Position numbers and translations under genes: made by a program. Positions 62,901 through 64,000 of a stretch of DNA of 64,000 nucleotides are shown piece after piece. Source of the stretch: Paenibacillus sp. UNC499MF. GTDB lineage: Bacteria; Bacillota; Bacilli; Paenibacillales; NBRC-103111. The stretch spans positions 62,001-126,000 of the forward strand of contig NZ_FNVF01000009.1 of assembly GCF_900107975.1 (NCBI RefSeq). The letters are read 5' to 3'. The notes under the pieces were generated by a model that saw only the letters and a list, made by a program, of their open reading frames with translations, searched no databases and had not been told where the DNA came from. Position 1 is the stretch's first letter. Each line of letters begins with the position of its first letter.

Positions 62901-64000
62901 ACAAGCTGCCGCTTATACGCGCGGGGCTGCTGCGGCTGAATGAGGATGATCATCTGCTGCTGCTGGATGTTCATCACATTATTACGGACGGCGTATCCTC
63001 CGGTTTGCTCGTGAATGAGCTGTCGCAGCTGTATGCCGGACAAGCGCTGCCGGAGCTGCGCGTGCAGTACAGCGATTATGCGGTGTGGCAGGAAGCAGGA
63101 TTTGCTAACGCCGCTTATGCGGAGCATGAGCGGTACTGGATGGACATCTTCGAAGGCAAGCTTTCTGTGCTGGAGCTGCCGACGGATCGGCCGCGGCCGT
63201 CCCTGCCGAGCTATAAGGGCCGCCGCCATACGTTCCGGCTGGACGTGCGGACAACGGCGGAGGCGCGAAAGCTGGCGCGGGAAGCGAAGACGACGCTGTA
63301 TACCGTGCTGCTGGGCGCTTTTGCCGCGATGCTGTCCAAATACAGCGGGCAGGCCGAAGTGATAGTGGGCACCCCTGCCGCCGGCAGGGATCATGCGGAT
63401 ACACATGGCATGATTGGCATGTTCGTCAACACGCTGGCGCTGCGGACGAGGCCCGAAAGAGACAAGACAGTACGCGCCTATATGGCGGAGCTGCATAACC
63501 ATGTCGTAGAGGCGCTTTCACGCCAGACGTATCCTTTCGAGGAACTGGTTGAAGGACTGAAGGCAGATAGTGACAGAAGCCGCAATCCTCTTTTTGACGC
63601 CATGTTTGTCTTGCAGAATATGGACCGGGCGGCAATGGAAGCAGGCGGCCTTGTCTTTGGAGAAATACCGTTCGACTCGGGGACAAGCAAGTTCGACCTG
63701 ACTTTGGAAGCGGTGGAGCGGGAAGCGGAAATCGAGCTTCAGCTGGAGTATGCAACGGATTTGTTTCATGAAGAAACCGCGCGCCGTATGGCGGAAAGCT
63801 ATACCGTACTCCTGCGGGAGATGTGCGGATCGCTTGATCGCACGGTCGGCGAGCTTGAGCTGATGAGTGAAAGCGAGCGGGAGCAATTGCTGGCTCTGTT
63901 GGCGGGAAGAAGCATGCCGGTACAAGCGGCGAGTATAGAGGGGAGCAAGGGTAGGATGGAAATTGGAGCTGGGAAAGGCATGACGGACCGGCAAGGAGAC
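56924..64000 (+). CDS. PKS/NRPS hybrid, 3'-truncated: KS-(AT-docking)-ACP-C-A-PCP-C...
   Basis: The frame stays open for 2359 codons to the window edge. The ATG follows TAGGAGGAAAGG. KS at about 25-455 has DTACSSS (Cys about 205), EAHGTGT and NIGHLD. After it, about 455-640 has only the KS-AT linker and post-AT linker (LPLPTYPFDSHRCW) with no GQG or GHSxG, so the AT is absent, as in trans-AT modules. An ACP follows (GGDSIIA, Ser about 716), then C (HHIASDG about 957), A at about 1275-1770, PCP (GGHSLKA about 1820) and C (HHIITDG about 2016). The A-domain code by eye is D-V-A-Y-L-G-G-V-C-(K), which I do not recognise. It should add a malonyl-derived C2 unit to the incoming lipopeptide, leave the beta-ketone, then add one amino acid. 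No AT gene is in the window near it. Confidence 0.94.
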   Translation, partial: MFQLDLLDTKKDTSRRKGRSGGSVSNVSLKDIAIVGISAKLPRAESHEAFWELLRSGKDLIGGFPDSRKEELNPYLRRMEAQYGSVSFFDGAYIEDISGFDYSFFRLSPKEASLMSPAQRLFLQTAWGALENAGYGGDALHGSRTGVFIGYNGDALHDYKRIIETLDPDALSMAAPGNLSSMIPSRISYLLNLRGPAISVDTACSSSLAAVHLACQSIRSGECEAAIAGSVKINVLPLDTGIRLGIESSDNRARTFDDSADGTGIGDGVIALVLKPLSRAQEDGDPIYAVIKGSAMNQDGSSVGITAPNALAQEDVIVRAWQDAGIDPETVTYMEAHGTGTSLGDPIEIDGLTRAFRRYTDKRQFCAIGSLKTNIGHLDHAAGIAGLLKAILSLVHKQLPPTLHYRSPNRNIPFVDSPVYVNDELTPWETDGEARRCGVSAFGMSGTNCHVVLEEAPEGMPSGSSDKTELFCLSAHSMTALERLVQLMRDWAQQHHGDENSSLADLCYTLAVGRGAHRYRLVIAVRGWEELLQTLHAAAESGLTGLALPNVRFGTSDSAAAGNMRQLPASNEREMDALELGRRFVGGYEIDWNAIYQGQRRRRLPLPTYPFDSHRCWVEEARAGAALYLPFAAWNGYSVSGEIPEELQNEMNETFARWQAALERSGGITSQPRRGVALTGERSGLEWEQHVANVWGELLGYDELPADAGFYELGGDSIIALKIVNRLSELAGVRIQTADLLGFADLPSFTALIERRLRESGAASAQRTNGRHDRQGADVKNYGYKADEGHDGQAAAISVGGSDVQDGPLTGQAAHSLSGITMEPIPKAAPQEHYPVSSPQKRMYLQQQAMPDDRSYNLPELLHLDGAIDADRLEAVLQAIVERHETLRTTFHVIDGEIRQRIHAAVPFRLIRMEADEAEADGVLQSLFRPFRLDKAPLLRAALLKLGPERHMLFLDMHHIASDGMSAGILLSDLMTLYQGGSLPPLTLQYKDYAVWQESRPLSGDAERYWREQCRGDWPTLSLPTDAPRPPVKGNRGETFDVYVEASLTAAVRSLAAESGATPFMVLLSAYYTFLAHYTGAEDIAVGTPIAGRNRRELEAIAGMFTGTLALRAYPSADKAFRAFLSEVKEMATGAYAHADYPFEEIAQWMDRRDASRSPLFDTMFIMQNLGIPNASSEGLTYRHQRFEHGTAKYDLMIQAVENGEELRLVVEYNADLFHRATAERFMRHYVQLLRSVTLRPDAALGEAEMLTEEERLHMLALGRREADFPPPRCLHDLFKEQAEAVPDLPAVSCGDESMTYRELDRRTDALAQTLRAKGVGRGSIVGIMAERSIPMLSAMLAVMKAGGAYMPVDPHYPEERIRYMLEDSGAELVFADGARSGAAAVVPASLQVLDIADEALFSGENDAAAVWPQDAADPMYVIYTSGSTGQPKGVIVPHRSFYNFGHSLRTFFDWKYGEGDRCLSLTNISFDVSVAELFMPLMFGACTVLYPEPKLLDPRRIAEVIAEERITFAYLPPSLLKEVARLLEQSASTITLDKMLVGVEPIKDETLELYTKLNPEIRIINGYGPTEATVCSNMYAYKPGDYRGGYVPIGGPMHNVEIYIFGYGGQLAPIGAAGELYIAGSGLADGYVNKPDMTAERFLPHPYREGCFMYRTGDIAKWLPDGNAMYVDRADQQVKIRGVRIEMNEVRSQLISLPDVEDAVVVVREQASGDKELCAYVVASDKLSSREWRRKLKDKLPEAMIPAYIAAIDAIPLTSNGKVDRRALPEPEFGLRERGIPELPRDGMEERVAAIWQEVLGDTAGPIGIHEDFFELGGHSLKAAVLAGKLQQATGALVPLSVIFELTSIAEMAAWLKERDVSAAAAEPIPKAESREWYPMSRAQRRQYMMQMLAGDATMYHVPFALRLQGRLDAARLENAFTALIGRHESLRTTFHMTKDEFRQKIHPPYAFKLETLERAAMIGDEALRGRVPDGAEVTRLMEVFRRPFHLDKLPLIRAGLLRLNEDDHLLLLDVHHIITDGVSSGLLVNELSQLYAGQALPELRVQYSDYAVWQEAGFANAAYAEHERYWMDIFEGKLSVLELPTDRPRPSLPSYKGRRHTFRLDVRTTAEARKLAREAKTTLYTVLLGAFAAMLSKYSGQAEVIVGTPAAGRDHADTHGMIGMFVNTLALRTRPERDKTVRAYMAELHNHVVEALSRQTYPFEELVEGLKADSDRSRNPLFDAMFVLQNMDRAAMEAGGLVFGEIPFDSGTSKFDLTLEAVEREAEIELQLEYATDLFHEETARRMAESYTVLLREMCGSLDRTVGELELMSESEREQLLALLAGRSMPVQAASIEGSKGRMEIGAGKGMTDRQGD

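Overview
The window looks like chromosomal DNA of a spore-former-type Bacillota, most likely a Paenibacillus or close relative (inference). The basis is strong AGGAGG-type ribosome sites, GTG/TTG starts, TTGACA/TATAAT promoters, a Fur box, a BpsA-type branched-polyamine synthase and very large NRPS/PKS genes of moderate GC. Most of the 64 kb is two secondary-metabolite assembly lines separated by a block of small stand-alone genes. Both assembly lines run off the window, one at each end.

Region A (1-29.4 kb) is a PKS/NRPS hybrid whose ATs are all in cis. Five tightly coupled genes encode, in order, (KS)-AT-KR-ACP-C / partial C-A-PCP / KS-AT-KR-ACP / KS-AT-ACP-KS-AT-KR-ACP / KS-AT-ACP-C*-FkbH-ACP, and end at a clear terminator. 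The A domain reads as leucine. Leucine followed by KS-AT-KR-ACP should give a statine-type beta-hydroxy-gamma-amino acid. No DH, ER or thioesterase is visible. The last extension module has no KR, so the chain should arrive as a beta-ketoacyl thioester at a C domain whose catalytic second His is Asn (HNxxxDG). That domain is fused to a glyceryl-loading FkbH domain and a carrier. A separate operon follows with a branched-polyamine synthase (BpsA family), a GNAT acetyltransferase, a second stand-alone FkbH and a free ACP. Together these suggest an aminoacyl-polyketide joined to a C3 glyceryl unit, possibly with a polyamine part. This C*-FkbH-ACP terminus is the most unusual thing in the window.

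Region B (29.7-40.8 kb) holds small transcription units: a dimethylformamidase-like hydrolase with a LamG-like insert, a nitroreductase, an erythromycin-esterase-family protein, a DHA2 drug exporter divergent from its TetR repressor (both promoters and twin operators can be read), a Fur-boxed iron-siderophore-binding lipoprotein, a second TetR regulator and a family-2 glycosyltransferase. They may contribute export, resistance and regulation for the neighbouring clusters, but the sequence does not prove it.

Region C (40.8-64 kb) starts with an AT-rich intergenic stretch that carries degenerate 37-bp tandem repeats and a 14-bp palindrome. Next come panD (beta-alanine synthesis) and a 4051-residue lipopeptide synthetase: fatty-acyl-AMP ligase-ACP, then three C-A-PCP modules read as Ile-like, Ser, Ser, ending in a lone partial C domain. 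A MITE-like element follows, then three tandem CPBP-family membrane proteins, each missing some canonical protease residues. The last gene is another hybrid, KS-(AT-docking)-ACP-C-A-PCP-C..., which has no AT and is still open at the window edge. It would need an AT supplied in trans. Neither assembly line has its thioesterase, phosphopantetheinyl transferase or a full set of modules inside the window, so product structures are inferences.
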